A DNA stretch of 64,000 nucleotides from contig CAWAWR010000009.1 in the NCBI GenBank assembly GCA_963785745.1, forward strand, positions 248,001 through 312,000, read 5' to 3'. Shown here piece after piece: positions 33,145 to 41,368 of the stretch. Every line of letters starts with the position of its first letter. Positions within the stretch are counted from its first letter, which is position 1. This DNA comes from VAZQ01 sp963785745. Its GTDB lineage: Bacteria; Pseudomonadota; Alphaproteobacteria; Rhizobiales; Xanthobacteraceae. The notes under the pieces are model-generated. The model was not told the origin of the DNA and searched no databases. It worked only from the letters and a program-made list of their open reading frames with translations. The translations under genes were made by a program, and so were the position numbers.

Positions 33145-34782
33145 TCAGGCTGCGCTCTCGTGGAGCCAGGTGCGGATGATGGAGACTGTTTCGCTTGGAT
33201 TCCTGTCCACGAGGTCGCCGACGCGCTGCACCGACTGGGCATGGACCTGGCCCTGGACCTGCGCGATGTCGATCATCTTGGCGGTCTGGTTGGGCACGGC
33301 TTTGATTTCTTCGGCGGTGGCGCCGGCGGCGATCGCGGTCTGCATGTCGCCGCCCGCGATGGCGGCGGCGATCGTGGCTTCGTGATTGCGTCCATGCTCC
33401 GGCGCGATGACGCGACGGACCAGCGGCCGCACCACCGTCAGCAGCACCACCAGGCCAAGCAGCGCCATCACGAAGAGCTCGACGTAGCTCATGATGTCGG
33501 CCTTGGTGAATTGCAGGAACGACAGCCAGCCGGTCGGCTCGTTGATCGGTGTCGCGGGGGTTTCGGCGAAACGCAGGTTGACGACCTCCACCTGGTCGCC
33601 GCGGCGCTGGTCGAAGCCGATCGCCGTCTGCACTAGCTTGGAAATGCGGTCGAGCTCTTCCTTCTCGCGCGGCTGATAGGTGGCTTCGCCGTTGGCGCCG
33701 CGGGCATAGTTGCCGTCGACCAGCACCGCGACCGAGATCCGGTTGACGCGGCCGCCTTCGGTTACTTCGGTTTTGGTCGAGCGGGAAATCTCGTAGTTGA
33801 CGACTTCCTCGGTCTTTTTGGACTGCTCGCGCGGAGTCTGGGTGTTTTCGGGGGGCCGCTGACCGCCGGGAAGCTCGTTGCCGACGGTGACCTGGTCCTG
33901 CCCGTTGCCGCTGGCCGACAATTCTTCCCGTGTCTGGCTCGACCGCATGACGCGGCCTTCCGGATCGAATCGCTCGGAGGTTTGGGTCACCCGGTTGAAG
34001 TCGAAATCGGCGGTGAGCTGCACCCGCGCCCGGCCGGGTCCGACCACGGAAGTGACGATCGTCTCGACCTGCTCTCGCAGGCGCCGCTCGTAGGCGAGCT
34101 GGCGCTCGTCGGCGGTGACGCCCAGGGCGTTGTCGCTCTTGGCTCCGTCCGCCAGCAGCCGGCCGGCCTCGTCGATGATCGACACGCGTTCCGGCTTGAG
34201 GCCGTTGACGGCGGACGCAACGAGATGCCGGATGGCGCGCACCTGCTGCGGCTCGAGCATGCCGCGGACCCTGAGCACGATCGATGCTGTCGCTTCCGGC
34301 CGGTCGCGGGAGAACAGTTGCCGCTCGGGCAGCACCAGATGGACGCGGGCCATCTGCACCCGGTCGATCGCCCGGATGGTGCGGGCCAATTCGCCCTCCA
34401 GCGCGCGTAAGTGGTTGACGTTCTGGACGAAGCTTGTGGCTCCCAGCGTGTCCGACCGGTCGAAAATTTCGTAGCCGACGCCGCCGCCCTTGGGCAGCCC
34501 GCCCTCCGCGAGCTTCATCCGCAGCCGGGCCACCCGGTCGCGCGGCACCATGATGGTCGCGCCGTCATTGCGCAGCTCGAAGGGGATGGTCTGCCGCTCC
34601 AGATCCTTGATGATCGCGTTGGAGTCCTCCAGCGACAGGTCGGAGAACAGCATCGTCATTTGCGGGGCGGACATCCGCAGGATCACGAATGCGAAGAACC
34701 CGATCAGCGTGACCGCCACCGCGACCATGGCCGCGATCCGGGCCGCCCCCAGAGATTTCAAAAACTCGACCAGTCCTGCCAC
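33145..34782 (-). CDS. fliF: FliF, MS-ring protein
   Basis: A 545-residue protein. There is an N-terminal membrane helix at ~15-40 (RIAAMVAVAVTLIGFFAFVIL), YscJ-like ring-building motif 1 and 2 domains at ~45-230 (PFELRNDGATIMVPRDRVARLRM), a less conserved middle part, a second membrane helix at ~435-458 (YVELFVMALLGLVVLLTVVR) and a C-terminal tail for FliG (TVSIIRTWLHES). The start at 34782 gives MAGLVEFLKSLG. FliF is the platform on which the basal body assembles. A CtrA-like box lies 56 bases upstream. It heads the fliF-fliG-fliH-fliN-flbD operon. Confidence 0.96.
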   Translation of the reverse strand: MAGLVEFLKSLGAARIAAMVAVAVTLIGFFAFVILRMSAPQMTMLFSDLSLEDSNAIIKDLERQTIPFELRNDGATIMVPRDRVARLRMKLAEGGLPKGGGVGYEIFDRSDTLGATSFVQNVNHLRALEGELARTIRAIDRVQMARVHLVLPERQLFSRDRPEATASIVLRVRGMLEPQQVRAIRHLVASAVNGLKPERVSIIDEAGRLLADGAKSDNALGVTADERQLAYERRLREQVETIVTSVVGPGRARVQLTADFDFNRVTQTSERFDPEGRVMRSSQTREELSASGNGQDQVTVGNELPGGQRPPENTQTPREQSKKTEEVVNYEISRSTKTEVTEGGRVNRISVAVLVDGNYARGANGEATYQPREKEELDRISKLVQTAIGFDQRRGDQVEVVNLRFAETPATPINEPTGWLSFLQFTKADIMSYVELFVMALLGLVVLLTVVRPLVRRVIAPEHGRNHEATIAAAIAGGDMQTAIAAGATAEEIKAVPNQTAKMIDIAQVQGQVHAQSVQRVGDLVDRNPSETVSIIRTWLHESAA

Positions 34783-34837
34783 TGACCCCGACCCCGCCCG
34801 GTAGTGTCCTACCCGGCAAGAATTGCCCGGTTGATGG

Positions 34838-34852
34838 TTACCGTCGGGTTAA
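34838..34852. promoter_or_regulatory. CtrA-like box upstream of fliF
   Basis: TTAC (34838-34841), seven bases, TTAA (34849-34852), one mismatch from TTAA-N7-TTAA. It lies 56-70 bases before the fliF start, a usual distance for CtrA at class II flagellar promoters. Confidence 0.5.
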
Positions 34853-34885
34853 CGAATGGCCGGTGAGGCAGGAAAAGGTGATCGC

Positions 34886-35248
34886 CTACTCGATCACCTC
34901 GACCACTTTCTGGTCCTGGGGGTCGACAATGACGATCTGCTGCTGGGTCACATAGAAGCGATGCGACCTGATCTGCGGCACTTTTTGACCGATCAGCGCT
35001 GGAATGGGGAGCACCTGGACCTTGCCGGGCACGTCGTCGCCCGCCGCGACCTTCAAATCGTCCCCAGCCGGGGCGACTTTCAGGTCGCGAACCAGTTCGC
35101 GGATCACATGGCGCTGCTCAAGGGTGAGGTTGACGGTCCGCGTCGTCGCCGGGACCTCTGGATTCGCCGGTGTCTGGCTGTGAGCCGGCGCCGTGCAGAG
35201 CAAGGCTGCCGCCGCTACCAGCCCGAATCGCCAATCAATGCGTCGCAT
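34886..35248 (-). CDS. DUF1236-type secreted protein
   Basis: A 120-residue protein, start taken at 35248 (GGGAGG upstream, though 10 bases away) because it yields a signal peptide (RFGLVAAAALLCTAPAHS). The mature part contains the DUF1236 pattern: LTLEQRHVIRELVRDLKVAP, then P-V-Q-I-G-type strands (QVLPIPALIGQKVPQIRSHRFYV) and the C-terminal QQIVIVDPQDQKVVEVIE. The second DUF1236 gene at 44082 shares L-x-x-(E/D)QR...VV-(E/Q)-I-I-type ends. Such proteins are abundant in Hyphomicrobiales, usually annotated as periplasmic and stress linked, without known activity. Confidence 0.85.
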   Translation of the reverse strand: MRRIDWRFGLVAAAALLCTAPAHSQTPANPEVPATTRTVNLTLEQRHVIRELVRDLKVAPAGDDLKVAAGDDVPGKVQVLPIPALIGQKVPQIRSHRFYVTQQQIVIVDPQDQKVVEVIE

Positions 35249-35287
35249 GGGCTGGTTCCTCCCGGGATATCGCCTGCGCCGGGAGAC

Positions 35288-35313
35288 AATCGACATGTGC
35301 CGAAGAAAGTTCC
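35288..35313 (-). promoter_or_regulatory. possible sigma-EcfG-like promoter, weak -10
   Basis: On the minus strand, GGAAC (35313-35309), 17 bases, then GATT (35291-35288). The -35 is exact, but the -10 differs from CGTT at two of four bases. It lies about 35-40 bases before the DUF1236 start, the same layout as the exact promoter of the sister gene at 44082. Confidence 0.3.
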
Positions 35314-35334
35314 ATCGCCGTGCCCCGAAACGCG

Positions 35335-35361
35335 ACAACGCCGGCCCGGGGCCGGCGTTGT
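35335..35361. terminator. terminator hairpin after sciP
   Basis: A perfect 12-bp stem, ACAACGCCGGCC with GGCCGGCGTTGT, and a 3-base loop. It lies between the end of sciP (35393) and the DUF1236 promoter region. There is no long T-run, but the stem is very stable. Confidence 0.65.
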
Positions 35362-35392
35362 CAGGAATTCGGTAATAGGTGTTTCGCAGACG

Positions 35393-35668
35393 TTACTGGC
35401 GATACTGCTGGATGCGCGTGGTGCGCAGGCCCGCGAGGCCGTGCTGGTCGATGGAATACTGCCAGGAGAGGAATTCTTCGACCGTCAGCGTATAGCGGCT
35501 GCAGGCTTCCTCAAGCGAGAGGAGGCCGCCGCGTACGGCAGCGACGACTTCTGCCTTTCGCCGAATAACCCAACGCTTTGTACCGGGCGCGGGCAGATCG
35601 GCGATCGTCAGGGGGCTGCCGTCAGGCCCGATGACGTACTTGGCCCTCGGTCGAAGGGGCTCAGTCAT
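35393..35668 (-). CDS. sciP: SciP-like DUF1153 protein, CtrA co-regulator
   Basis: A 91-residue DUF1153 protein, start chosen at 35668 (MTEPLRPRAKYVIGPDG). The conserved core reads PLTIADLPAPGTKRWVIRRK, AEVVAAVRGGLLSLEEAC and EEFLSWQYSIDQHGL, with a helix-turn-helix in the middle. In Caulobacter the DUF1153 protein SciP binds CtrA (and DNA) in G1 and blocks transcription from CtrA promoters, including flagellar ones. Its own gene is CtrA-activated. Here a CtrA-like box lies 55-70 bases upstream and a GANTC site (GAATC, 35669-35673) touches the start codon. The position beside the fliF operon fits. Confidence 0.92.
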   Translation of the reverse strand: MTEPLRPRAKYVIGPDGSPLTIADLPAPGTKRWVIRRKAEVVAAVRGGLLSLEEACSRYTLTVEEFLSWQYSIDQHGLAGLRTTRIQQYRQ

Positions 35669-35722
35669 GAATCTACTCACGCACTCGACAGACAACTCAC
35701 CACGAAAACTACATGCTGCCGC

Positions 35723-35737
35723 TTAAAATTTGCCTAA
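35723..35737. promoter_or_regulatory. CtrA-like box upstream of sciP
   Basis: TTAA (35723-35726), seven bases, CTAA (35734-35737), one mismatch from TTAA-N7-TTAA. On the minus strand it reads TTAG-N7-TTAA. It lies 55-70 bases before the sciP start. The rest of the 310-base gap to the kinase shows no gene. Confidence 0.5.
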
Positions 35738-35981
35738 GCCCATCGCATCAATTGGGAAAATGTTGCCCATAAATTCTTGTCGCCTTGCGTTCAGGACGTC
35801 GCAGCGCCGGAACCGGATCGACCCTCAGCGCGTTACCGTTCTCAGGCGCTCCGCAGCTACCTTTCAGTAACGGATGTGACGGCGCCGGTAGGCCGGTAGA
35901 GGTGCGTGCGGGCGGGGAGGGATTATCTGTTTCCCGATTGAAGGGCTTTCGATTCACCTGAAACGTCGAGAGATCCCATCG

Positions 35982-38582
35982 ATGATGTCGAACGGAGACA
36001 TCGGAACGTCGCGCGGCCGGTTGCACGTAGGGTGGGTCTACGGCCTCGAGCTTTGCGTTATCGGCGTCGTCTACTTCGCATTGGCCAAGGCCGGGCTGAT
36101 GCTCGCCTCGATCAATCCGAACACCTCGCCGATCTGGCCGCCGACCGGGCTTGCGCTTGCTGCGCTCCTTCTGCGCGGCCCGTGGGTCTGGCCGGCGATT
36201 CTGGTCGCGGCCTTCGCCGCCAACGTCACCACCGCCGGGTCGGTCGCGACGTCGCTCGCCATCGGCGCGGGCAACACGATCGAAGCATTGCTGGGCGCCT
36301 ACCTGATTGGTCGCTGGTCGGACGGCAAAGACACCTTCCAGAGCCCGGCCGGCGTCGCCCGCTTTGCGCTGTTGTCCTTCCTGCCGACGGCATTGTGCGC
36401 CACCATCGGCGTCACAAGCCTTGCCATCGGCGACCAAGCAGATCCGGCGACGCTGGGCTCGATCTGGCTGACCTGGTGGCTCGGCGATTTGGCCGGCGCA
36501 TTGCTGGTCACGCCCGTCATCGTGTTGTGGGCGTCGGCGGATATCCGGAAGCTTGACCGCCGCAAGACGTTCGAATCGATCGCCATCTTCTGTGTCGCGT
36601 GCGCGATTGGGCTGATCGCATTCAGCCCGATCTTCGAGACCGCCGAACGCCGGGCGCCGCTCGGGTTCCTGGCCGTGCTGCCGCTATTATGGTCGGCGCT
36701 GCGCCGCGGCCCGCGCGACACCGCCACATCCGCACTGGTGCTTGCCGGATTTGCGGTGTGGGGCACGCTCGCCGGCAGCGGCCCGTTCGGCCGCGAGACG
36801 CTCAACGAATCCTTCCTGCTGTTGCTGACGTTCCTGATCGGCGTGGCGGTGCCGAGCCTCGCGCTGAGCGCGGACGCGGCCATGCGCCGGCGCACCGAGG
36901 ACGAGCTGCGCACCGTGCATGACGATCTCAACCGGCGGGTCGCCACGCGTACCACCGATCTGACCGAGGCAAATCTTGCGTTGAAGGACGAGATCGATCG
37001 CCGCAAGCGGGCCGAGAGCGTGCTTGATCGGCAAACCAGGAATTTGAGCGAGGCGCAGCGTCTCGCCAACCTCGGAAGCTGGGTGCGCAATCTCGAAACC
37101 AACGAGATCGTCTGGTCCGACCAGCTCTACGAGATCTTCGGCGTCGAGCGCGGCCAGGAAAACTCCGGCACGTTCGATGGTTATCTCAAGCGCATCCATC
37201 CCGACGACCGTGACCGGGTGCGCGAGCAGGTGCAGGCCGCGATCAAGGCGGGCCGGGGCTTCCAGGGTGACCGGCGGATCGTGCGTCCGAACGGCGAAAT
37301 CCGCCATGTGCAAACCTGCGTCGAGCTGGTGAAGAACGACGCCGGCCGCGTCGTAAGCATGCACGGCATCTGCTTCGACGTCACCGAGCGCAAGCAGGCC
37401 GAGATCGAGCTCGAACGCACGCGCGAACAGCTTGCACAAATGCAGAAGATGGAAGCGCTCGGCCAGTTGACCGGCGGCATTGCCCACGACTTCAACAACC
37501 TGCTGATGATCGTCAGCGGGCACGCCGAATTGCTACGCCGGAAGCTGTCGGAGCCGAACCAGTTGCGCGCCGTCGACGCGATCATGGGCGCCAGTCAGCG
37601 CGGGGAGCGGCTGACCCGTCAGCTCCTGACCTTCTCGCGCCGCCAGCCGCTCAATCCGGTGCCGATCGATCTGCGGCAACGGGTGCACGAGATGCGGCCA
37701 ATGCTCAGCAGCTCACTGCGCGGCAACATCACGCTCGCCGTCGAGCTTCCCGACGACCTGTGGCCGGTCGAAGCCGATGTCGCGGAGTTTGAGCTGGCGC
37801 TCGTCAATATTGCGGTCAATGCACGCGATGCGATGCCCGACGGCGGCACCTTCACGATCTCGGCGCGCAACGTTCCCGCCGGCGAGGGCCGCCTCGGGCA
37901 GCCGGCGAACGACCACGTGGTCATATCGTTCGCCGATACCGGCGTCGGCATCCCGCAGGACACTCTCAAGAAGATTTTCGATCCGTTCTTCACCACCAAG
38001 GCGGTGGGCAAGGGGACCGGCCTCGGGCTGTCGCAGGTCTACGGCTTTGCCCACCAGTCCGGCGGGACGGTCAGCGTGACCAGCGAAGTCGGACGCGGCA
38101 GCACGCTCTCGATCTATCTCGGCCGCTGTGACACCGCTGCGGTGGCAACGCCCCGGATGGGCGATCCACAAAAATTGGGGAGTGCCGAGGGCACGATTCT
38201 CGTGGTCGAGGACAATCCCGACGTCGCCGATGTGACCGCCACGCTTCTCGAACAGATCGGCTACCGCGTCCTGCGCGCCGGCAGCGCCGCCGATGCGCTG
38301 GAGACTATCAAGCGCGGCGACCTGATCGATCTCGTCTTCAGCGACATCGTGATGCCAAACGGCATGAACGGCATCCATCTCGCCCAGGAAGTGGCGGAGC
38401 ACTATCCGGCGATCCGCGTGCTGCTCACGACCGGCTACAGCGACGTGGCCGCTGCCGGTGAAACCCGGTTTCCGATTCTGCGCAAGCCGTTCGAACTGCC
38501 GACGTTGGAGCAGGCGATCCGCAAGGTCATGGCCGGCCAGCCGACGCAGCCGCGCCGGACCGCAAGCGGCGCGACGCGCTAG
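35982..38582 (+). CDS. MASE1-PAS hybrid sensor histidine kinase
   Basis: An 866-residue membrane sensor. Residues ~15-300 have eight to ten membrane helices of the MASE1 type (NTSPIWPPTGLALAALLL, WLTWWLGDLAGALLVTPVI). A coiled segment and a PAS/PAC domain follow at ~355-475 (LGSWVRNLETNEIVWSDQLY). The kinase core has phospho-acceptor H502 (GGIAHDFNNLL), an N box (INVAVNARDAMPDGG-like), and G boxes (DTGVGIP, GTGLGLS). A C-terminal receiver has D788 (LVFSDIVMPNG). There is no separate response regulator beside it, so phosphate may pass to a remote partner. The stop codon lies in the end of a palindromic element (see 38579-38657). Confidence 0.93.
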   Translation: MMSNGDIGTSRGRLHVGWVYGLELCVIGVVYFALAKAGLMLASINPNTSPIWPPTGLALAALLLRGPWVWPAILVAAFAANVTTAGSVATSLAIGAGNTIEALLGAYLIGRWSDGKDTFQSPAGVARFALLSFLPTALCATIGVTSLAIGDQADPATLGSIWLTWWLGDLAGALLVTPVIVLWASADIRKLDRRKTFESIAIFCVACAIGLIAFSPIFETAERRAPLGFLAVLPLLWSALRRGPRDTATSALVLAGFAVWGTLAGSGPFGRETLNESFLLLLTFLIGVAVPSLALSADAAMRRRTEDELRTVHDDLNRRVATRTTDLTEANLALKDEIDRRKRAESVLDRQTRNLSEAQRLANLGSWVRNLETNEIVWSDQLYEIFGVERGQENSGTFDGYLKRIHPDDRDRVREQVQAAIKAGRGFQGDRRIVRPNGEIRHVQTCVELVKNDAGRVVSMHGICFDVTERKQAEIELERTREQLAQMQKMEALGQLTGGIAHDFNNLLMIVSGHAELLRRKLSEPNQLRAVDAIMGASQRGERLTRQLLTFSRRQPLNPVPIDLRQRVHEMRPMLSSSLRGNITLAVELPDDLWPVEADVAEFELALVNIAVNARDAMPDGGTFTISARNVPAGEGRLGQPANDHVVISFADTGVGIPQDTLKKIFDPFFTTKAVGKGTGLGLSQVYGFAHQSGGTVSVTSEVGRGSTLSIYLGRCDTAAVATPRMGDPQKLGSAEGTILVVEDNPDVADVTATLLEQIGYRVLRAGSAADALETIKRGDLIDLVFSDIVMPNGMNGIHLAQEVAEHYPAIRVLLTTGYSDVAAAGETRFPILRKPFELPTLEQAIRKVMAGQPTQPRRTASGATR

Positions 38583-38657
38583 TGGAGTGGATTTGGCATT
38601 CGCTACCCATCTAGCAGCGGGTTCGCGAGGCTAATGTCAAATCCAAAACTCCACTAG
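38579..38657. repeat. palindromic element 1, overlapping the kinase stop codon
   Basis: A long imperfect inverted repeat: CTAGTGGAG ... CTCCACTAG at the ends (38579-38587 and 38649-38657), with GGATTTG and CAAATCC and CATT/AATG further in. The first CTAG contains the TAG stop of the kinase gene. It belongs with element 2, since the two share the ends CTAGTGG/CCACTAG. It looks like an interspersed palindrome (REP/MITE-like) and may also act as a terminator. Confidence 0.6.
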
Positions 38658-38670
38658 CAGTTAATACTTG

Positions 38671-38746
38671 CTAGTGGTCCTTTGATTCTAACATTCGCAA
38701 ACTCGCCCGCGGAAACGGGATGCGAATGTTAGAATCGGACCACTAG
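38671..38746. repeat. palindromic element 2, overlapping the flgD stop codon
   Basis: An almost perfect 76-base inverted repeat: CTAGTGGTCC at 38671 pairs with GACCACTAG at the end, and TGATTCTAACATTCGCA pairs with TGCGAATGTTAGAATCG (separated by a ~21-base loop). The right-hand end CCACTAG supplies the TAG stop of flgD on the minus strand. Confidence 0.7.
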
Positions 38747-39462
38747 GTCGACGAGGTCTGCGGACGGACCACGCGCTTGATCTTGTCGATTGTGAAGGGC
38801 TGGCCGCCAACCTTCAACTCGACTGGGTTTTTGGTCAGGTCAACGGAATCGACGACGCCCTCGATCTCGCTCGGGATTGCCACCGTCTGCCCGCTGGTAT
38901 CCTTGCCGGTGACCGAGATCGTGTAGTTGCCGTCCGGCCATTGCACGCCTTGGGCGTCGCGGCCGTCCCATTGGAAGGTCTGCATCCCCGTGTTCATCGA
39001 GAAGCTGCCGGTATAGACGGTCTGCCCGGTCGAATTGCGAATGGTGACGGTAGCGCTGACCGGCTTCGGCACATTGAACGTCCATGCGGCGTGCTTGTTG
39101 GTGAGCGCGGCGGTGGCGCCGTCGATGGCGACCGTCGATCCCACATAGGCCAGCGCGGTGGTGGCCTGCGCCGACTTCTCGAGCGAGATCAGCGTCTCGA
39201 GCTGCGTGTTCTGCTTGATCTGCTGCTCGACCTGGGCGAACTGCACGAGCTGCTGGGTGAACTGGTTGGTGTCGAGCGGATCGAGCGGGTTCTGGTTTTT
39301 GAGCTGCGTGGTGAGCAGCGTCAGGAACGTTTGGAAATTATTGGTGAGGGTGTTGTTGGCGACCGAGCCCGCCGACGACGCGGACGACGAAGACGAATTC
39401 GTGTTCGCAGCATTCACCGCCGCCTGAATGTTGGACGTGATGTTGGGTATGACCGTGGCCAT
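38743..39462 (-). CDS. flgD: FlgD, hook-assembly scaffold
   Basis: A 239-residue protein. The N-terminal FlgD core at ~45-95 is FQTFLTLLTTQLKNQNPLDPLDTNQFTQQL with QFAQVEQQ. A tudor-like and FlgD Ig-like part follows at ~100-230 (PVSATVTIRNSTGQTVYTG, FQWDGRDAQGVQWPDGNYTI). It caps the growing hook so that FlgE subunits add. It follows fliK by 19 bases, the common FliK-FlgD operon order, and shares its sigma-54 promoter. The final residues read QTSST and then the stop inside the palindromic element. Confidence 0.93.
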   Translation of the reverse strand: MATVIPNITSNIQAAVNAANTNSSSSSASSAGSVANNTLTNNFQTFLTLLTTQLKNQNPLDPLDTNQFTQQLVQFAQVEQQIKQNTQLETLISLEKSAQATTALAYVGSTVAIDGATAALTNKHAAWTFNVPKPVSATVTIRNSTGQTVYTGSFSMNTGMQTFQWDGRDAQGVQWPDGNYTISVTGKDTSGQTVAIPSEIEGVVDSVDLTKNPVELKVGGQPFTIDKIKRVVRPQTSST

Positions 39463-39481
39463 GTCGGGTTCCTCGGTTTCC

Positions 39482-41080
39482 TCAGACTCGGATATCGATG
39501 CCGCTGCCGCCGCGCATCATCTGCCCGTAGACAAGCGGCGCGTTGTCGGTGGCGGGCAGTTCGGGATCAACGACCCTCATCTGCTGTCTGTCAGAGCCGC
39601 CCTGGTCGTTGCGTCCCGTGAATGACTGATCGCGCAGTGAGAATTGCAGGCTGTTGTCCGATGTCTTCAGGCCGGCGTCCTGCAGTGCGCGTTCGAGCTG
39701 GTGGGCGTCGCGGCGCAGGACGTCGAGCGTCTCCACTTTGTCGACGATCAGCCGTGAGGTGACCTGACCGTTGCGATCGATGTCGAGGCGTACCTCGATG
39801 CGTCCGAGCTCCGGCGGATCGAGACGGATCTCGAACCGGTTGCGGCCGCCCTGGATGCGTGCCGCGAACTCGACCGCCACGCTCTCGAGCGGCACCGGCG
39901 CGGACGTGAGCGGATTGGAGGCATCGGCTTGCTGCGACGCGTGCGCGGTTGCTGCGACCGCCTGTCCGAAGTCGCGCCCGGTTTGCAGGTGGGGAAGGTG
40001 GGAACCGTCGGGCGCGGGCTGTGCGCTCTGAACGAATTCGCTGACCGCGCTTCTGGCCTGCTGACGTTCGGCCGGTTCCTGCGCCTGCGGTCCGGCCGCC
40101 GGTTGGGAGGGCTTCTCCGTCTGGGTCGGCTGATGATGTGGCGCAGCTTCGGTTTCATTGTCCGTGTGCTGCGCGTCGGCCGCGGCCGCCGCCATCGCGG
40201 TCCCATCCGGACTATCGGGCGCCGTGGGCAGGGCGACGTGCTCGGGCGTCTTGGTTGGCGCGTCCGGCACCGTCGGCGCGACGTCCGGTTTGGCCGGAGG
40301 CTTGGCGTGCGGTGTCGCCGGTGCCGTCTGGGTTGCTTCTTGCCCCTGTGCTGTCTGAGGCGGTGACGGCGGCGCTTGCGGACCCTGCTGCGTTTGCTGC
40401 AACGCCGGCTCCGTCAGCTCGTCTCCCATGTCGGTCGCAGGGGTGGCGACCGGAGCCGTGACCGCGCCCGCAGCGGGTGCTGGTTCGGCCGCGCCGGCCT
40501 CGTTTATAGCTTCGGGAGCAAGGGCAGGAGCAGTGGGAGCAGGGGCCACCGGTGCCAGAGACGGCGTCGTCGCCACCACCGGTTGCTCGGGCGCGGCGGG
40601 TATTTCGACCGTTGCTGCGAGCGCGGCGTCGACTGTGACGGTTTCATCGACCGCAGGGTCGCTGGTGCCGTCGGTTGCCGGCGTCGTTGCCTCGATGACC
40701 TCTTGCACTTGTCCGGCGGCGACGACCTCGGATTGATCCGAGGTCGCCCCATCGGGCTGCTCCGCAGTCGTTGCCTCGGCCGCCGGCGCTTCCGGCGCAT
40801 CAGCCACCTGATCGTCTTGCGGTTGCGAACGCTGCGTGTCGCTGCGCGGGGCGTTGCTGCGCGGGCTGTCGGTGCGCGATGTCTCGCTGCGCTGGATCGG
40901 CGTGCTGCCCTGCGTGCGTGCGGATTGGTTTCGCTGCGGGGCAGGGGGAGCGCCGGTCTCGGCCAGCAGGATCGAAAACGGCGACGTATCCGCCCCAGCT
41001 TCGGCCGTGCGGTCGCGTTTGTTCAAACCGGCATGCTGCTGGGACTGAAGGATGTTCGCCTTGGACGCCACATGCGGCAC
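39482..41080 (-). CDS. fliK: FliK, hook-length control protein
   Basis: A 532-residue protein, GTG start at 41080 with GAGAGG six bases upstream. The N-terminal and central ~400 residues are Ala/Pro/Thr/Gln-rich, low-complexity and probably unfolded. This is the ruler part. The C-terminal domain has the FliK/HK97-type motif EIRLDPPELGRIEVRLDID, followed by LIVDKVETLDVLRRDAHQLERAL, which contacts FlhB for substrate switching. It is the first gene of the fliK-flgD unit, with a sigma-54-type promoter 38 bases upstream. The repeat-like composition makes it prone to length change. Confidence 0.92.
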   Translation of the reverse strand: MPHVASKANILQSQQHAGLNKRDRTAEAGADTSPFSILLAETGAPPAPQRNQSARTQGSTPIQRSETSRTDSPRSNAPRSDTQRSQPQDDQVADAPEAPAAEATTAEQPDGATSDQSEVVAAGQVQEVIEATTPATDGTSDPAVDETVTVDAALAATVEIPAAPEQPVVATTPSLAPVAPAPTAPALAPEAINEAGAAEPAPAAGAVTAPVATPATDMGDELTEPALQQTQQGPQAPPSPPQTAQGQEATQTAPATPHAKPPAKPDVAPTVPDAPTKTPEHVALPTAPDSPDGTAMAAAAADAQHTDNETEAAPHHQPTQTEKPSQPAAGPQAQEPAERQQARSAVSEFVQSAQPAPDGSHLPHLQTGRDFGQAVAATAHASQQADASNPLTSAPVPLESVAVEFAARIQGGRNRFEIRLDPPELGRIEVRLDIDRNGQVTSRLIVDKVETLDVLRRDAHQLERALQDAGLKTSDNSLQFSLRDQSFTGRNDQGGSDRQQMRVVDPELPATDNAPLVYGQMMRGGSGIDIRV

Positions 41081-41117
41081 GGTGCACCTCTCGACACGGA
41101 ATTGGCCTCAGAAACGG

Positions 41118-41133
41118 TGCAATCCCCGGGCCA
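41118..41133 (-). promoter_or_regulatory. sigma-54 promoter of fliK-flgD
   Basis: On the minus strand TGGCCCG (41133-41127), four bases, TTGCA (41122-41118). It matches TGGCACG-N4-TTGCW with one mismatch, and the GG and GC dinucleotides are at the correct 10-base spacing. The predicted start is about 26 bases before the GTG at 41080. FlbD (29590-30957) is the likely activator. Confidence 0.6.
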
Positions 41134-41368
41134 TGCCGGAAACTTCGAAAAATTGCCAAAGTTTCAACGGCTTGTGCTAAAGGACCGCGGTTCCGGTCGG
41201 GCTGCAACCGGCACGACCTGCTGGTCCGGCGGCAAGAACTGCCGACTTCGGATCGGGACACCAGCCGCCTCCGATGCGATGGAGGGCGGGAATCCCTATA
41301 ATAGGGGTGCGCTGCAGGGCCCGCCGGCCCACGAGATATGAAGGAGCGCGGCTCGGCCGCGGCCCGCG

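Noticed and set aside
31111..33636. Long plus-strand open frame (841 codons) opposite fliN, fliH and fliG
   Set aside because: Three intact flagellar genes lie on the other strand. The product is low complexity and has no ribosome site.
38579..38746. Insertion sequence remnant
   Set aside because: No transposase fragment and no target duplication seen; described as paired palindromic elements instead.
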